DNA of 16,270 nt from SIG603 sp964370115 (GCA_964370115.1 CAYJIA010000048.1:1-16270), one strand, 5' to 3'; positions 1 to 6,668 are shown, counted from the stretch's first letter. Notes: generated by a model from the letters alone, not told the origin. Program-made: numbers and translations.

Positions 1-44
1 ACGATGAAAACTTTATGTATGAGTTATTTATTAAGTTTGAATAA
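1..44 (+). CDS. Possible 3' end of a plus-strand gene (partial)
   Basis: One plus-strand frame is open from the window edge (from base 3) to a TAA at 42-44 and reads DENFMYELFIKFE, a composition that could be a protein C-terminus. A plus-oriented terminator-like hairpin lies downstream at 251-283, which would suit a gene converging on the ribosomal operon. Only 13 codons are visible, so chance is a real alternative. No family can be named. Confidence 0.22.
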   Translation, partial: DENFMYELFIKFE

Positions 45-51
45 TACTATT

Positions 52-86
52 AATTGAGAATTCAGAATTGAGAATTGAGAATTGTT
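52..86. repeat. 7-bp tandem repeat, about four and a half copies
   Basis: The units read AATTGAG, AATTCAG, AATTGAG, AATTGAG and then AATTGTT, so four units plus a partial one, with one substitution in the second. It sits at the left border of a hairpin-rich non-coding stretch. From memory, GAATTGA-type tandem repeats recur in intergenic DNA of gut Clostridia; that was not checked here. It may mark the edge of a dispersed element. Confidence 0.75.
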
Positions 87-103
87 GTGAAAAATCCTGC
101 GGA

Positions 104-127
104 TTTTTTAATTAAAAGTTTTACTAA
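104..127 (+). repeat. Direct repeat copy 1 (24 bp exact)
   Basis: This copy begins in the T-run that follows the AAAAATCC/GGATTTTT hairpin at 90-108 and ends with AAAAGTTTTACTAA. It is identical over 24 bases to the copy at 278-301, and the match continues imperfectly afterwards (ATTTT against GTTTT). Confidence 0.8.
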
Positions 128-250
128 ATTTTTTACAAAAAATTTCAGGTTCTTAGGACAGAGTCCTAAGGTGCTTTCCGCAGAAAGCGAAATCCAATAC
201 TTAAAAAAACGCAGGAAAGGTGAATTTAAATGTCCAGTGGACATTTAAAG

Positions 251-283
251 AGGAAAACCCTCGTTGGGGGTTTTCCTTTTTTT
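251..283 (+). terminator. Plus-strand intrinsic-terminator-like hairpin
   Basis: AGGAAAACCC at 251-260 pairs perfectly with GGGTTTTCCT at 268-277 around a 7-nt loop. On the plus strand it is followed by an uninterrupted run of Ts to 283. On the minus strand no U-run follows, so it is directional. It would end transcripts coming from the left edge towards the ribosomal operon. Confidence 0.6.
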
Positions 284-301
284 AATTAAAAGTTTTACTA
301 A
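278..301 (+). repeat. Direct repeat copy 2 (24 bp exact)
   Basis: This is the second copy of the 24-base repeat at 104-127, 174 bp away. It too starts inside the T-run of a hairpin (251-277), so both copies look like terminator tails with their downstream flank duplicated. Confidence 0.8.
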
Positions 302-315
302 GTTTTCTCAATACA

Positions 316-353
316 AATAAAAAAATCCCACGGTATAAAACCGTGGGATTTTT
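316..353 (-). terminator. Operon terminator downstream of rplQ
   Basis: A perfect inverted repeat of up to 14 bp (321-334 with 340-353; core ATCCCACGGT/ACCGTGGGAT) encloses a 5-nt loop. In the minus-strand transcript the stem runs into UUUUUUUAUUU. It starts 8 nt after the rplQ stop codon and is the only strong rho-independent terminator at the end of the superoperon. The symmetrical A/T flanks mean it could also work on the other strand. Confidence 0.93.
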
Positions 354-361
354 GTTATAGA

Positions 362-703
362 TTAAACTAATTCGATAACTGCCATTTCTGCAGCGTCGCC
401 ACGACGAGGTCCTAGTTTTGAAATCCTAGTATAACCGCCGTTTCTGTCTACATATTTTGGTGCAATTTCAGTAAATAGTTTGTTTGTTACAGCTTCTTTA
501 GTTATAAAAGCTAAAACAGTTCTTCTATTTGTTAGATTGTCAACCTTAGCTATTGTTATCATTTTCTCTGCTAATGAACGAAGTTCTTTAGCGCGAGTAT
601 CAGTGGTTTCTATTTTGCCATTCTCTAAGAAGAATGTGACAAGCCCTCTAAGCATTGCTGTTCTGTGAGCAGTGTCTCTTCCGAGTTTTCTTGTTCCCGG
701 CAT
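362..703 (-). CDS. rplQ: 50S ribosomal protein L17 (bL17)
   Basis: Protein of 113 residues, the usual length of the short bacterial L17. L17 is a large-subunit protein near the polypeptide exit tunnel. The N-terminal MPGTRKLGR followed by RTAMLRGLVTFFLE is the family hallmark, and the C-terminal half has GGYTRISKLGPRRGDAAEMAVIEL, the conserved end of the family, interrupted by nothing. It is the last gene of the operon, 46 nt after rpoA, and is followed directly by the terminator. Start is ATG, 5 nt or more beyond an AGGAGTG-type ribosome binding site. Nothing odd is seen in the gene. Confidence 0.97.
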   Translation of the reverse strand: MPGTRKLGRDTAHRTAMLRGLVTFFLENGKIETTDTRAKELRSLAEKMITIAKVDNLTNRRTVLAFITKEAVTNKLFTEIAPKYVDRNGGYTRISKLGPRRGDAAEMAVIELV

Positions 704-749
704 GAAATATCACTCCTATTCCTAATATTTGTTTCTGATTAATCAGAAT

Positions 750-1709
750 TTATTCATCTTCTTTACGTAAGTTAAAACCTAGTGAAGCCATTTTCCAAAT
801 AACTTCCTCAAGTGACTTACGTCCTAGATTTCTAACCTTCATCATGTCTTCTTCAGACTTGTTGATTAGGTCTTCTACTGTGTTAATTCCCGCACGTTTT
901 AGGCAGTTGAAAGAACGTACTGATAAATCAAGCTCTTCAATTGTCATTTCTAAAACTTTTTCTTTGCCGTTATCGTCTTTTTCGACCATTATTTCAGCAC
1001 TCTTACCTGCATCAGACAGGTCAACGAATAGCTCAAGGTGGTCGGTTAGGACTTTAGCAGCTAGAGAAACAGCCTCTTGTGCGTTTTTAACTCCGTTTGT
1101 CCAAACATCAAGTGTAAGTTTATCATAATCTATGCTTTGGCCTACACGTGTGTTTTCTACGCTAAAATTAACTTTTAGCACAGGTGTGTAAATTGAGTCA
1201 ACTGCAAGTTCACCAATTACACCGCTTTGCATATTTTGTTTATTTCTTTCACCGGACACATAGCCTCTACCGTGGTCAAATACAAGCTCCATATAAAGTC
1301 TTGAATCGGCTCCTAGTGTAGCTATGTGCAAGTCTGGATTTAAAATCTCGACTTCGCTGTCGCATTTAATAGCTTCGGCAGTAACGTCCATAGGACCTTG
1401 TGCCTCTATTACAACAGTTTTTGAACCAGTGCAAGTAGGGTCTAGACTAGCAACTATACCCTTAATATTTAAAATAATCTCGGTGACGTCTTCTTTTACG
1501 CCCGGAATAGTTGAAAATTCATGAACAACGCCATCAATTTTCACTGTTTTAACTGCCACGCCCGGCAAGCTTGAAAGTAACACCCTTCTAAGGCTGTTTC
1601 CAAGAGTTGTTCCGAAACCTCTTTCCAAAGGCTCAATAACAAATTTACCGTATTTTCCATCGTCGGAAATGTTAACTATATCTATTCTCGGTCTTTCTAT
1701 CTCAATCAT
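750..1709 (-). CDS. rpoA: DNA-directed RNA polymerase subunit alpha
   Basis: Alpha subunit, 319 residues. Its dimer seeds assembly of core RNA polymerase. The N-terminal domain (about 1-230) carries GFGTTLGNSLRRVLLSSLPG at 31-50, the conserved dimer and beta/beta' contact region. The C-terminal domain (about 255-310) has the DNA- and activator-contacting helix-hairpin-helix part, with an arginine at 265 in LSVRSFNCLK, equivalent to E. coli Arg265. I place the start at the ATG of MIEIERPRID: GGAGGAA lies 5 nt upstream, while an in-frame ATG seven codons earlier has no such site and adds residues not usual in the family. It lies between rpsD and rplQ, as in most Firmicutes. Confidence 0.97.
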   Translation of the reverse strand: MIEIERPRIDIVNISDDGKYGKFVIEPLERGFGTTLGNSLRRVLLSSLPGVAVKTVKIDGVVHEFSTIPGVKEDVTEIILNIKGIVASLDPTCTGSKTVVIEAQGPMDVTAEAIKCDSEVEILNPDLHIATLGADSRLYMELVFDHGRGYVSGERNKQNMQSGVIGELAVDSIYTPVLKVNFSVENTRVGQSIDYDKLTLDVWTNGVKNAQEAVSLAAKVLTDHLELFVDLSDAGKSAEIMVEKDDNGKEKVLEMTIEELDLSVRSFNCLKRAGINTVEDLINKSEEDMMKVRNLGRKSLEEVIWKMASLGFNLRKEDE

Positions 1710-1746
1710 TTGCGTTCCTCCTTGTGGCATTTTAGATTAAAGGGCA

Positions 1747-2340
1747 TTATTTGGAGTAAAACTCTACGATAAGTGTTTCATCAACGTCAAAGTCAATGTC
1801 GTCACGATTAGGTAGTCTTAAAACCTTTGCTTCTTGTGTATCTTTGTTATAATCTAACCAAGCAGCTACTGGAATAGCGCCTCTTGTTTCAACTATAGCT
1901 TTGAATTTTGTAGAAGCTCTGCTTTTTTCGCTTAGAGCAATAACATCGCCCTCATCTATTAGATAAGAAGCTATGTCAACTTTTTTGCCATTAACATTGA
2001 AATGTCCGTGGCCTACAAGTTGTCTTGCCTCACGTCTTGTTGACGCAAGTCCCATTCTGTATACTACGCTGTCAAGTCTTCTTTCGCAGAATTGAAGTAG
2101 GTTTTCACCTGTGATACCAGTTCTTTTAACTGCTTTTTCATAGTAGTGTGAGAATTGTTTTTCGAGCACGCCGTAAATGAATTTAACTTTTTGTTTTTCA
2201 TTTAGCTGTAAACCGTATTCGCTCATTTTTCTTTTGTTTGGTTTGGGAATTCTTTTTGTTGATTTATTGTAACCCATAACAGAAGGCTCAATGCCTAGTG
2301 TTTTACATCTTTTTAAAACAGGTTGTCTGTTTCTTGCCAT
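1747..2340 (-). CDS. rpsD: 30S ribosomal protein S4 (uS4)
   Basis: Primary 16S rRNA binder of 197 residues that nucleates the 30S body. The S4 RNA-binding domain spans about 87-150, with ERRLDSVVYRMGLASTRREA at 86-105 and VGHGHFNVNGKKV after it. The N-terminal region lacks the four-cysteine zinc cluster of C+ S4 proteins, so this is the zinc-free form. Many Firmicutes place rpsD alone elsewhere with its own leader; here it sits inside the alpha block between rpsK and rpoA. GGAGGAT lies just upstream of the ATG. No dedicated S4 leader structure was recognised in the 24-nt gap. Confidence 0.97.
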   Translation of the reverse strand: MARNRQPVLKRCKTLGIEPSVMGYNKSTKRIPKPNKRKMSEYGLQLNEKQKVKFIYGVLEKQFSHYYEKAVKRTGITGENLLQFCERRLDSVVYRMGLASTRREARQLVGHGHFNVNGKKVDIASYLIDEGDVIALSEKSRASTKFKAIVETRGAIPVAAWLDYNKDTQEAKVLRLPNRDDIDFDVDETLIVEFYSK

Positions 2341-2364
2341 TATATAATCCTCCTTTTATTATGA

Positions 2365-2769
2365 TTATACGCGTCTTCTCTTTGGAGGACGGCATCCGTT
2401 GTGCGGAATTGGTGTTACGTCTTTGATCATATTTACATCAAGACCTGTTGCTTGTAACGCACGAATTGCTGCTTCACGACCTGAACCCGGTCCTTTAACA
2501 TACACTTCAACTGATTTCATACCATGCTCCATAGCTGCTTTCGCTGCTGTTTCCGCTGCTGATTGAGCTGCGAAAGGAGTTGATTTTCTTGAACCTCTAA
2601 ACCCTAGTTCGCCAGCGCTTGCCCATGAAATAGCATTGCCTTGAACATCAGTGATTGTTACGATTGTGTTGTTAAATGTGGACTGGATATGTGCAGCTCC
2701 ACGCTCGATATTTTTGCGCTCGCGGCGTCTTCTGACTGTGGCTTTCTTAGAACCTTTTACTGCTGCCAT
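2365..2769 (-). CDS. rpsK: 30S ribosomal protein S11 (uS11)
   Basis: Small-subunit platform protein of 134 residues, a contact for mRNA and 16S rRNA near the E site. IQSTFNNTIVTITD near the N-terminus and PIPHNGCRPPKRRRV at the C-terminus are family signatures. GFRGSRKSTPFAAQ is the conserved central segment. ATG start with GGAGGG about 7 nt upstream. It follows rpsM by 15 nt. The gene is normal in length and sequence. Confidence 0.97.
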   Translation of the reverse strand: MAAVKGSKKATVRRRRERKNIERGAAHIQSTFNNTIVTITDVQGNAISWASAGELGFRGSRKSTPFAAQSAAETAAKAAMEHGMKSVEVYVKGPGSGREAAIRALQATGLDVNMIKDVTPIPHNGCRPPKRRRV

Positions 2770-2784
2770 TTAAATGTCCCTCCA

Positions 2785-3153
2785 TTATTTCTTCTTGTTA
2801 GCCATTGTTTTTCTAGGACCTTTACGAGTTCTCGCATTAGTCTTTGAACGCTGACCTCTAACCGGTAAGCCTTTACGGTGACGAACACCTCTGTAGCAAC
2901 CGATTTCTATTAATCTTTTTATATCAAAAGCGATTTCTCTTCTTAAATCACCTTCAACTTTGCAGTTTGCTTCGATATACTCTCTTAGTTTTGCTGCATC
3001 TTCATCAGATAAATCTCTAACACGGATATCACCAGATACGCCTGTGCCTTCGCAGATTTCTACAGCAGTTTTACGGCCAATACCGTAAACATAAGTTAAA
3101 GCAATCTCAAGTCTTTTATCTCTTGGTAAGTCTACACCTGAAATACGAGCCAT
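2785..3153 (-). CDS. rpsM: 30S ribosomal protein S13 (uS13)
   Basis: Head protein of the 30S subunit, 122 residues, forming bridges to the 50S and contacting P-site tRNA through its tail. MARISGVDLP at the start, YGIGRKTA at 23-30 (helix-two-turn-helix region) and GVRHRKGLPVRGQRSKTNAR near the end are diagnostic. The lysine-rich tail KTMANKKK is typical. The initiation region (GAAGAAAGGATGGTCA before the ATG) is the same 16 bases that precede rpmJ, and a perfect hairpin (3178-3195) lies just upstream. This is the first gene of the alpha block. Confidence 0.97.
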   Translation of the reverse strand: MARISGVDLPRDKRLEIALTYVYGIGRKTAVEICEGTGVSGDIRVRDLSDEDAAKLREYIEANCKVEGDLRREIAFDIKRLIEIGCYRGVRHRKGLPVRGQRSKTNARTRKGPRKTMANKKK

Positions 3154-3177
3154 TATTTATGACCATCCTTTCTTCTT

Positions 3178-3195
3178 TGTGACGCTCTCGTCACA
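3178..3195 (-). promoter_or_regulatory. Hairpin in the rpmJ-rpsM gap
   Basis: TGTGACG at 3178-3184 and CGTCACA at 3189-3195 form a perfect 7-bp stem with a CTCT loop (AGAG in the minus-strand RNA). In the transcript a run of Us precedes the stem and purines follow it, so it is not an intrinsic terminator for this operon. It stands just upstream of the rpsM ribosome binding site, the position where the E. coli alpha operon has its S4-binding leader; homology to that leader is not claimed. Confidence 0.55.
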
Positions 3196-3202
3196 TAAAA
3201 AA

Positions 3203-3316
3203 TTAGCCTTGACGTTGTTTGTGTTTAGGATTCTCACAGATAACCATGATTTTTCCTTTACGTTTTATAACTTTGCATTTCTCGCAAATTTTTTTAACAG
3301 AAGGTCTGACTTTCAT
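3203..3316 (-). CDS. rpmJ: 50S ribosomal protein L36 (bL36), zinc form
   Basis: A 37-residue protein, small enough to be missed by length cut-offs. It begins MKVRPSVKKICEKC and has the C+ zinc site Cys11, Cys14, Cys27, His32 (CEKC and CENPKH). L36 helps organise 23S rRNA near the peptidyl-transferase region. ATG start preceded by AAAGGATGG. Located between infA and rpsM, the classic order in Firmicutes. Length and motif leave little doubt. Confidence 0.96.
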   Translation of the reverse strand: MKVRPSVKKICEKCKVIKRKGKIMVICENPKHKQRQG

Positions 3317-3389
3317 TACTGACCATCCTTTCTTCCTGTTAGTTTAAGTTTTTATATAAACTTTAAATTGTTTTGTGCGTACTTTGGCA

Positions 3390-3608
3390 TTATTTTGAAC
3401 GCCATGTTATACGACCTTTTGTAAGGTCATATGGGGACATTTCAATAGTTACTTTATCCCCGGGTAGAATACGTATGAAGTTCATACGTAGTTTTCCTGA
3501 AATATGAGCCAAAATTACATGTCCATTTGGTAGTTCCACTTGGAATGTAGCGTTTGGTAGCGCTTCTTTGACTATACCTTCAAGTTCAATTACGTCCTGT
3601 TTTGACAT
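3390..3608 (-). CDS. infA: Translation initiation factor IF-1
   Basis: IF-1 of 72 residues, a single OB-fold (S1-like) domain that binds the 30S A site with IF-2 and IF-3. MSKQDVIELEG begins the protein; LPNATFQVELPNGH and HISGKLRMNFIRILPGDKV are the conserved strands, and the end is DLTKGRITWRSK. I chose the ATG at 3606-3608, preceded by GGAGGTT with 7-nt spacing. An in-frame ATG 17 codons earlier would overlap the upstream KOW gene and adds a non-family extension. It lies 19 nt after the KOW-domain gene. Confidence 0.97.
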   Translation of the reverse strand: MSKQDVIELEGIVKEALPNATFQVELPNGHVILAHISGKLRMNFIRILPGDKVTIEMSPYDLTKGRITWRSK

Positions 3609-3627
3609 TTTAAAAAACCTCCATGAA

Positions 3628-3873
3628 TTACATATGTTGCCTGTACTTTGCCAAGGCATTTCTTATTTGCTTATTTGTTATAAGACAGTTTTTTTCTAAA
3701 ACCGTTTCGGTAAACGCAACGTGCTTTATTTTTTTTCTCTTTGGCTTTTCTATCTTTCTTCTTTTGCCATCGCATAAAGTCAAATAGACATCATCAAAGG
3801 AAATTACTGTTTGAAAATTGCCTTTATCATGGCCTGCAAGTGAACATACAATTTGTCCTATTTGAATTTTCAC
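3628..3873 (-). CDS. KOW-domain RNA-binding protein (L14e-like)
   Basis: Basic protein of 81 residues. The N-terminus (IGQIVCSLAGHDKG, about 5-18) matches a KOW motif, the beta-strand module seen in L24, L27e and L14e proteins. A lysine/arginine-rich stretch (DGKRRKIEKPKRKKIKH, 35-51) and a helical tail follow. Comparable small KOW proteins occur between map and infA in many Firmicutes and are annotated only as RNA-binding or ribosomal-L14e-like. Start is GTG with GAGGTG 4 nt upstream; map ends 10 nt before it. A role in ribosome assembly or binding is inferred from position and motif only. Confidence 0.85.
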   Translation of the reverse strand: MKIQIGQIVCSLAGHDKGNFQTVISFDDVYLTLCDGKRRKIEKPKRKKIKHVAFTETVLEKNCLITNKQIRNALAKYRQHM

Positions 3874-3883
3874 ATTGCACCTC

Positions 3884-4633
3884 TTATAGCTCTGTTAAAA
3901 TAACAGGGCCGTCGTCGGTTATTGCAATAGTGTGTTCAAAGTGAGCGGAAAGTTTACCATCAACGGTTTTTACGGTCCAGCCGTCGTCTAATACTTTGAC
4001 TTCTTCCTTACCCATATTAACCATAGGCTCAATGGCAATTGTCATGCCCGATAACAGACGCACACCTCTACCCGGTGTGCCGTAATTGGGAACACTTGGG
4101 TCTTCGTGTAAATTCGCACCTACTCCGTGGCCGATAAATTCTCGTACAACCGAGTAACCGCGATTTTCAACATACCTTTGCACCGCAGAACCTACATCGC
4201 CTACTCTACTGCCGTTTTTAGCAGCATTTATAGCCTCAAACAAGCTCTCTTTCGTTGCGTTCAACAAATTTTCAGCTTCTTTACTTATATCTCCGCAGGC
4301 AAACGTCCATGCATTATCGGCATGAAATCCCTTGTAATAGGCGCCTACATCAATACTTACTATGTCTCCGCTTTTTAAAATTTCTGACTTTGATGGTATG
4401 CCGTGGATTACCACATTGTTTACTGAAATACACGCGCTAGCAGGAAATCCACCATATCCTAAAAAGCTTGGCACAGCGCCGCTTTTTTCAATATAGCTTC
4501 TAACGATTTTGTCAAGCTGGAATGTTGATATTCCAGGCTCTACAGCTTCGCCTGCAAGCATTAGTGCTTTTTGTGAAATTTTTCCCGCTTCTCTCATTAT
4601 CTGAATGTCACGGTTACTTTTCATAGTTATCAT
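3884..4633 (-). CDS. map: Methionine aminopeptidase, type I
   Basis: Removes the initiator Met from nascent proteins when the next residue is small. The protein has 249 residues and the pita-bread fold motifs. Predicted metal ligands are Asp95 (VSIDVG), Asp106 (HADNAW), His169 (GHGVG), Glu202 (IAIEPM) and Glu233 (HFEHT); His77 in VIHGIPS is the conserved substrate-contact histidine. No N-terminal zinc-finger or linker extension, so type Ia. ATG start with AAGGAG 9 nt upstream; this site overlaps the adk stop codon, and the gap is 13 nt, suggesting coupled translation. A second ATG three codons later is possible but has poorer spacing. Confidence 0.96.
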   Translation of the reverse strand: MITMKSNRDIQIMREAGKISQKALMLAGEAVEPGISTFQLDKIVRSYIEKSGAVPSFLGYGGFPASACISVNNVVIHGIPSKSEILKSGDIVSIDVGAYYKGFHADNAWTFACGDISKEAENLLNATKESLFEAINAAKNGSRVGDVGSAVQRYVENRGYSVVREFIGHGVGANLHEDPSVPNYGTPGRGVRLLSGMTIAIEPMVNMGKEEVKVLDDGWTVKTVDGKLSAHFEHTIAITDDGPVILTEL

Positions 4634-4646
4634 ACAGTTTAACTCC

Positions 4647-5288
4647 TTAGTTTAAGGGAGCAGTTAAAGCTTCTAAAGTAAGCTTTGTAGTCTCGCTTAA
4701 CTCTTCTTGGCCTTCTACTAAAGCAAGTTTACCTTGTTTTTTGTAGTAGTCTTTTAGCGGAGCTGTTTGAGTGTGATAAACTTCTAGTCTTTCTTTTACA
4801 GTATCTGGGTGGTCGTCCTTGCGCTGAATTAGGGTGCCGCCACAGTTGTTGCATATTCCCTCTTTTGCTGATTTTTTATAAATCAGGTGGTAAGAGCTTC
4901 CGCAGTCTTGGCAAACACGGCGTCCGGACATTCTTGCGACTATCGCTTCGTCTGTAACTTCAATACTGATTACTCTGTCGATAGCGACGCCCATGGAATC
5001 CAGTGCCTCGGCTTGAGGAATGGTTCTTGGGAAACCGTCTAGAATAAAACCGTTTTCGCAGTCTTTTTCTGTTAGACGTTCTTTAATGATGCCTATAACA
5101 ACATCATCTGGAACTAGTTTGCCCTCTTCAACAAAAGCTTTTGCTTTTGCGCCCATTTCTGTACCGCTTTTCATCGCTTCACGGATAATGTTACCCGTGG
5201 AAATTGCTGGGATGTTTAAATGTTCGCAGATTACCTCTGCTTGTGTGCCTTTGCCGGCACCCGGTGCACCTAATAATATTAGTTTCAT
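4647..5288 (-). CDS. adk: Adenylate kinase, long zinc-lid form
   Basis: Catalyses ATP + AMP to 2 ADP in the cytoplasm. The protein has 213 residues. P-loop GAPGAGKGT at 7-15, AMP-binding region with TGNIIR at 31-36, and DGFPRT at 84-89. The LID (about 122-160) carries four cysteines, 126, 129, 146 and 149 (CQDC and CNNC), the structural zinc site common in Gram-positive enzymes. Lid arginines 119, 123, 156 and 167 fit the phosphate-binding set. It follows secY after a 68-nt gap that contains a stable hairpin, and precedes map by 13 nt. Confidence 0.97.
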   Translation of the reverse strand: MKLILLGAPGAGKGTQAEVICEHLNIPAISTGNIIREAMKSGTEMGAKAKAFVEEGKLVPDDVVIGIIKERLTEKDCENGFILDGFPRTIPQAEALDSMGVAIDRVISIEVTDEAIVARMSGRRVCQDCGSSYHLIYKKSAKEGICNNCGGTLIQRKDDHPDTVKERLEVYHTQTAPLKDYYKKQGKLALVEGQEELSETTKLTLEALTAPLN

Positions 5289-5316
5289 ACTCTACACCCT
5301 TTCATAAAGTAAGTAG

Positions 5317-5348
5317 TGGGTCTGGCAGCTCATCTGAGCCACCGCCCA
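5317..5348 (-). promoter_or_regulatory. Stable hairpin in the secY-adk gap
   Basis: In the minus-strand RNA, GGUGGCUC (5343-5336) pairs with GAGCUGCC (5331-5324) over 8 bp, including two G-U wobbles, around an AGAU loop. UGGG and CCCA extend it by 4 bp after a small internal loop. It starts 8 nt after the secY stop codon. No U-tract follows, so it is not an intrinsic terminator. It may be an mRNA processing, stability or protein-binding site. Confidence 0.6.
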
Positions 5349-5356
5349 AACTTATA

Positions 5357-6667
5357 TTAATCTAAAAATCCTTTATAGTGGCGCATCATCATTTGAGACT
5401 CAATTTGTTTAACAGTCTCAAGTGCAACACCTACCATAATTATAATAGAAGTACCGCCCATTGACAAGGCTTGCATGCCTGTAACATTTCCGTATATTAT
5501 AGGTAAAAGTGCAACAAATGCTAGGAACATAGCTCCAATTAGCGTAATTTTGTTTAATATCTTGCCTATAAAATCAGAAGTTGGCTTGCCGGGACGAATT
5601 CCCGGTATTGTACCGTTTGATTGGCGAAGGTTGTTTGCCATTTCAATCGGATTGTACTGCATTGTCATATAGAAATATGCAAATACAATTATGAATATAA
5701 AGTATAACACCGAATATAACCAACCTGTGCTTGAGAAGGCATCAAAGAAGCCAGCCCAGAACCCAGTAGGAGTTACGAATAACTCGATGGTCGATGGTAT
5801 TGACAAAATAGCTGAAGCGAAGATAACTGGCATAACACCGCTCATTGTAACCTTAATTGGCATGTGTGAGCTTTGGCCGCCGTACATTTTTCTGCCGACA
5901 ACTTTTTTTGCATATTGTACAGGGATACGTCTTTCTGAATCATTCATAAATACGATAACCCAAATAACAACTAAGAATAAAACTATGAACAGTGGAGCAA
6001 ATACAAAGTATTGTCCTGCTGTCTCAGGGCTTGCAATAGCTAGGTTGATGTATTCCATAAGTTGAGCACCTGTTACAGGAAGTCTTGCAACTATACCTGC
6101 AAATAGGATGATCGAAATACCGTTACCAACACCCTTTTGGTTAATTTGTTCGCCCATCCACATGATAAGAGCAGTACCTGCTGTGAACACTAAGATAATT
6201 ACTATAGCGCTAAACCACATTGCAGCACCTTCTCTGTAGATGGTGATGTTTGAATTGTGAAGATAGAAGTAGAAAGCTGTACCTTGAATAAGGCCCAAAA
6301 GCACAGTTACATACCTTGTGATCATCGCAATTTTTTTCTTACCGGTTTCTCCTTCTTTTGCAAGTCTCTCTAGTGGAGGAATTGCAACTGTTAGAAGGTT
6401 CATAATGATCGAGGCATTGATGTATGGAGTGATACCCATAGCAAACAGTGTAGCGTATGCAAACGCACCACCAGTTAGCATGTTTATATATCCAAGCGCA
6501 GTACCACCGGATGCTGCAGAGTCCATAAGACCTTGTAGCGCATTTACATCTAGAAACGGTGCCGGTATAACCGAACCGAATCTAAACGCAACAATTATGA
6601 ATAGTGTGAAAAGAATCTTTTTTCTTAGATCAGGAATTTTCCAGGCGTTTATAAGTGTGCTTAACAA
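5357..6667 (-). CDS. secY: Preprotein translocase subunit SecY
   Basis: Channel subunit of the SecYEG translocon in the cytoplasmic membrane, 436 residues with about ten hydrophobic segments. AWKIPDLRKKILFTLFII opens TM1; GGAFAYATLFAMGITPYINA lies around TM2; PPLERLAKEGETGKKK is the first large cytoplasmic loop; RPGKPTSDF precedes TM9-10. Start appears to be TTG, 1 nt beyond the rplO stop codon, with GAGGTGAT about 9 nt upstream; no ATG or GTG is placed better, and the resulting N-terminus (MLSTLINAWKIPDL) is family-typical. The short gap and rare start suggest translation coupled to rplO. adk follows after a structured gap. Confidence 0.96.
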   Translation of the reverse strand: MLSTLINAWKIPDLRKKILFTLFIIVAFRFGSVIPAPFLDVNALQGLMDSAASGGTALGYINMLTGGAFAYATLFAMGITPYINASIIMNLLTVAIPPLERLAKEGETGKKKIAMITRYVTVLLGLIQGTAFYFYLHNSNITIYREGAAMWFSAIVIILVFTAGTALIMWMGEQINQKGVGNGISIILFAGIVARLPVTGAQLMEYINLAIASPETAGQYFVFAPLFIVLFLVVIWVIVFMNDSERRIPVQYAKKVVGRKMYGGQSSHMPIKVTMSGVMPVIFASAILSIPSTIELFVTPTGFWAGFFDAFSSTGWLYSVLYFIFIIVFAYFYMTMQYNPIEMANNLRQSNGTIPGIRPGKPTSDFIGKILNKITLIGAMFLAFVALLPIIYGNVTGMQALSMGGTSIIIMVGVALETVKQIESQMMMRHYKGFLD

Positions 6668-6668
6668 C

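Larger units (their letters stand above)
88..315. other. Non-coding, hairpin-rich intergenic element
   Basis: No convincing gene lies here. The stretch contains successive inverted repeats: 90-97/101-108, 126-134/137-145, 152-159/163-170, 173-178/183-188, 225-235/239-249 and 251-260/268-277. The segment TCCTGCG at 95-101 can also pair with CGCAGGA at 210-216, enclosing the middle hairpins. A 24-nt direct repeat lies at 104-127 and 278-301. The 60-residue minus-strand frame through it has no ribosome binding site and appears to be a by-product. A miniature transposable element, a small RNA or decayed non-coding DNA are all possible. Confidence 0.6.

Noticed and set aside
62..244. 60-residue open frame on the minus strand downstream of rplQ
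   Set aside because: It runs through tandem repeats and hairpins, has no ribosome binding site, and its length is explained by the repeat-rich sequence; it resembles no family I know.
316..361. L17 downstream element (a known RNA motif after rplQ in lactic acid bacteria and Listeria)
   Set aside because: What directly follows rplQ here is a simple terminator hairpin with a U-tract; I see no extra conserved structure that would identify that motif.
1710..1730. Seven-codon N-terminal extension of rpoA
   Set aside because: The Shine-Dalgarno GGAGGAA lies inside this extension and serves the ATG at 1707-1709, which gives the canonical alpha N-terminus and places Arg at 265.
3343..3367. AT-rich inverted repeat and TATATAA-like box between infA and rpmJ
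   Set aside because: The stem is only A-T rich with a bulge, and no -35-like hexamer is found at a suitable distance, so neither a promoter nor a terminator is supported.
3609..3659. Seventeen-codon N-terminal extension of infA
   Set aside because: It overlaps the end of the upstream KOW gene, lacks a suitable ribosome binding site and is absent from the IF-1 family; the ATG at 3606-3608 has GGAGGTT at proper spacing.
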